Of a stretch of DNA of 64,000 nt, positions 62,387-64,000 are shown one piece after another; the first letter of the stretch is position 1; the number at the start of each line of letters is the position of its first letter. Source of the DNA: Armigeres subalbatus (Eukaryota > Arthropoda > Insecta > Diptera > Culicidae); contig NC_085141.1 of assembly GCF_024139115.2 (NCBI RefSeq), positions 404,181,612-404,245,611 of the forward strand, written 5' to 3'. Made by a program: the position numbers and the translations under genes. Under the pieces are notes generated by a model that worked only from the letters and a program-made list of their open reading frames with translations, ran no database searches and was not told where the DNA came from.

Positions 62387-64000
62387 GTGACTATCAGTTG
62401 CAGAAAAAGGGACCAAATAGTGATTCTTGTATGAAGTTTATAATCAGATAATGAGCTACAAGTCGAATTAGCATTGATACGGCTTATTTCGTAGACTGGA
62501 AACTAGTGATTCTCATGTTTTTCTATTGAAATGCTTATCTAGAATGCTATCAGAAATCAAGAAAAGATCTAAATTAAAAAAGCATGAGGATTACTGCTAC
62601 TGGCTACGCCTGTCTTCACGGTAACCAGCTCAAGTGACATTTTTAGTTTTATAACGCTCTTGAAGACCATTAGTTACTCTACAAGAGTGCCTTAAAACCA
62701 TTATAAAACCAAAATGTTACTGGGGAGGAAGAGGATGGAAGTTAGCAAGGAGCCTGTCACTTAGCGACACCCTATTAAGTACCATGGAGTTGGATATTGA
62801 GGAAGTTGTTCGTTGGTTCAACCAGAAACTGGCAATGTTATCATGATAAATCATATTAGTACTACCAGGGGCAGCACAGTAAAAACGAACTAAGCGAACA
62901 CCCGTGTTAGTAAAAATGAGCTGTGCCGTGTCTCTATCTGATTTTTTTTAAAGGAGCCTGTTATCAAGCAACTTTTTTTTCTTCACGACCTCCTGCACTT
63001 GATCCACAACTTGAAACTTTTTTTTTTCGCACGGTCCAAACGCTCTCTAGCCTGGCCTGTGCCAGAATTATTTCTGACAACAATCATAAACGATTTTAAC
63101 GTACTTTCCATCATTATTTTCACTGACCTCCTCACTCGGCATCGTCGTTGTCATTGTTATGCAGCTAAAACTGTGGTCACTATCTTACCTATAGTAGTTT
63201 TTTTTAATAAAAAAACAAAACTGGTTTCCATACTCCTTAATTCTGTACTCTGCTCTCGAGGTCTGCAATTCGCATTTTAACAAATTCCATTCGTGAAGAG
63301 CAAGATCATGGTTGACCTGAATAGAAAGTAACCTGATGATTTTCACAATATACGCCCCTGGAAGTAATTACACAGCATTCGCTGATTTTCATACAAAATG
63401 GTCATGTTTGAGGACGCTGGTTTTGCTAGTTAAGCAATTTTAAGCGGAAAATAAGTTTTACGCGTTTTATAAACAATATAAAAAAAAAAATAAAATAAAA
63501 TTGAGTATTGTGCTGCCAACATCTAATGGCTTTGTTGCCAAAATCGAATGGGGCTATATTTAAATTCAACAAAAAGATCCCGCATCTGTTTTTAAACTAT
63601 TGCAATTTCGATTCAAACACAGTTCGTCATATGTTTTTATATGTTCCTTGTGCTGGGACCCAACATCTTACAATAGAATCTGGAACTGGCAATTTGCGAT
63701 TGATTGGTATTAAACATTCATTTTCCCACATTTATTCCCTTCTCCCCGCATCCATTCGTCAGGATAAAACTCGTTCCATTTCATCGCAAATTAAACTTCC
63801 TTTCAAGACTTTTACAGTCTGTCTGTCGCCTTGCTAGTTCCTTCTTCCACCCCTCTGGATGCACCCGATCCGTCCCCCCCACCATCATCCCACTTGTTGA
63901 CCCACAAAAGCTGGGGTGATTTCACACAAAACTCGGACATCATCCGAAGCGTCAATACGAAAGCTCGTAAAATTGTATCATCGAATCCATTTAGGAAATT
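62387..64000. other. No firmly recognised gene
   Basis: A 109-codon plus frame at 63508-63837 contains SHIYSLLPASIRQDKTRSIS, faintly like the C-terminal tails of non-LTR reverse transcriptases, but nothing upstream supports this. T-rich runs occur near 62970 and 63018. Confidence 0.3.

Noticed and set aside
63508..63837. Possible reverse transcriptase C-terminus (SHIYSLLPASIRQD)
   Set aside because: The match is a short generic tail motif and no upstream catalytic piece is visible, so it is mentioned only as uncertain.

Overview
The window looks like a transposon-rich piece of an insect chromosome, most likely a culicine (Aedes-type) mosquito. This is inferred from the mix of elements: Pao, I-clade, RTE, CR1/L2-group and Jockey-type retroelements, a tRNA-derived SINE resembling Feilai, many short TA-flanked inverted-repeat elements, and very long introns. 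There is no bacterial or phage signal.

One host gene is supported. It is on the minus strand and encodes CUB domains. Three internal coding exons are visible: 39081-38708, 28315-28238 and 27029-26841. All splice sites are canonical and all junction phases match. The first and last exons lie outside the window or were not recognised. The roughly 10.4 kb intron between the first two exons is almost filled by an antisense Pao LTR retrotransposon (29.83-38.5 kb). That Pao carries an RTE retrotransposon inside its reverse transcriptase and a small DNA element inside its 3' LTR.

Layout: 0-7 kb has a hairpin element and four kinds of degenerate simple satellite. 8.8-9.2 kb has a MITE and a SINE. 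10548-14560 is a 4 kb TA-flanked foldback element whose two arms each hold about nine ~152 bp tandem units. 14.8-19.6 kb has scattered dispersed repeats. 20.0-25.8 kb is a decayed minus-strand I-clade retrotransposon interrupted by two DNA elements. 26.8-39.1 kb is the CUB gene with its intronic insertions. 39.1-42.3 kb has no recognisable feature. 42.3-43.4 kb is a 10/11-bp TTTGGATTGG satellite. 46.0-51.35 kb is a Jockey-type reverse transcriptase fragment split by a tower of nested DNA elements. 52.9-58.4 kb is a CR1/L2-group element with an intact 970-codon ORF2, but its ORF1 is split by a 722 bp MITE. 58.4-61.3 kb is a nest of three TA-flanked elements whose inverted repeats are interleaved in a way simple nesting cannot produce. 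61.7-62.4 kb has two further MITE-type elements.

No CRISPR array, bacterial operon, rRNA gene or functional tRNA gene was seen. Apart from the CUB gene, nearly every recognisable coding sequence is retroelement protein, and only the CR1/L2 ORF2 appears intact. The most unusual structures are the interleaved repeats at 58417-61277, the 4 kb foldback, and the nested tower at 46-51 kb.
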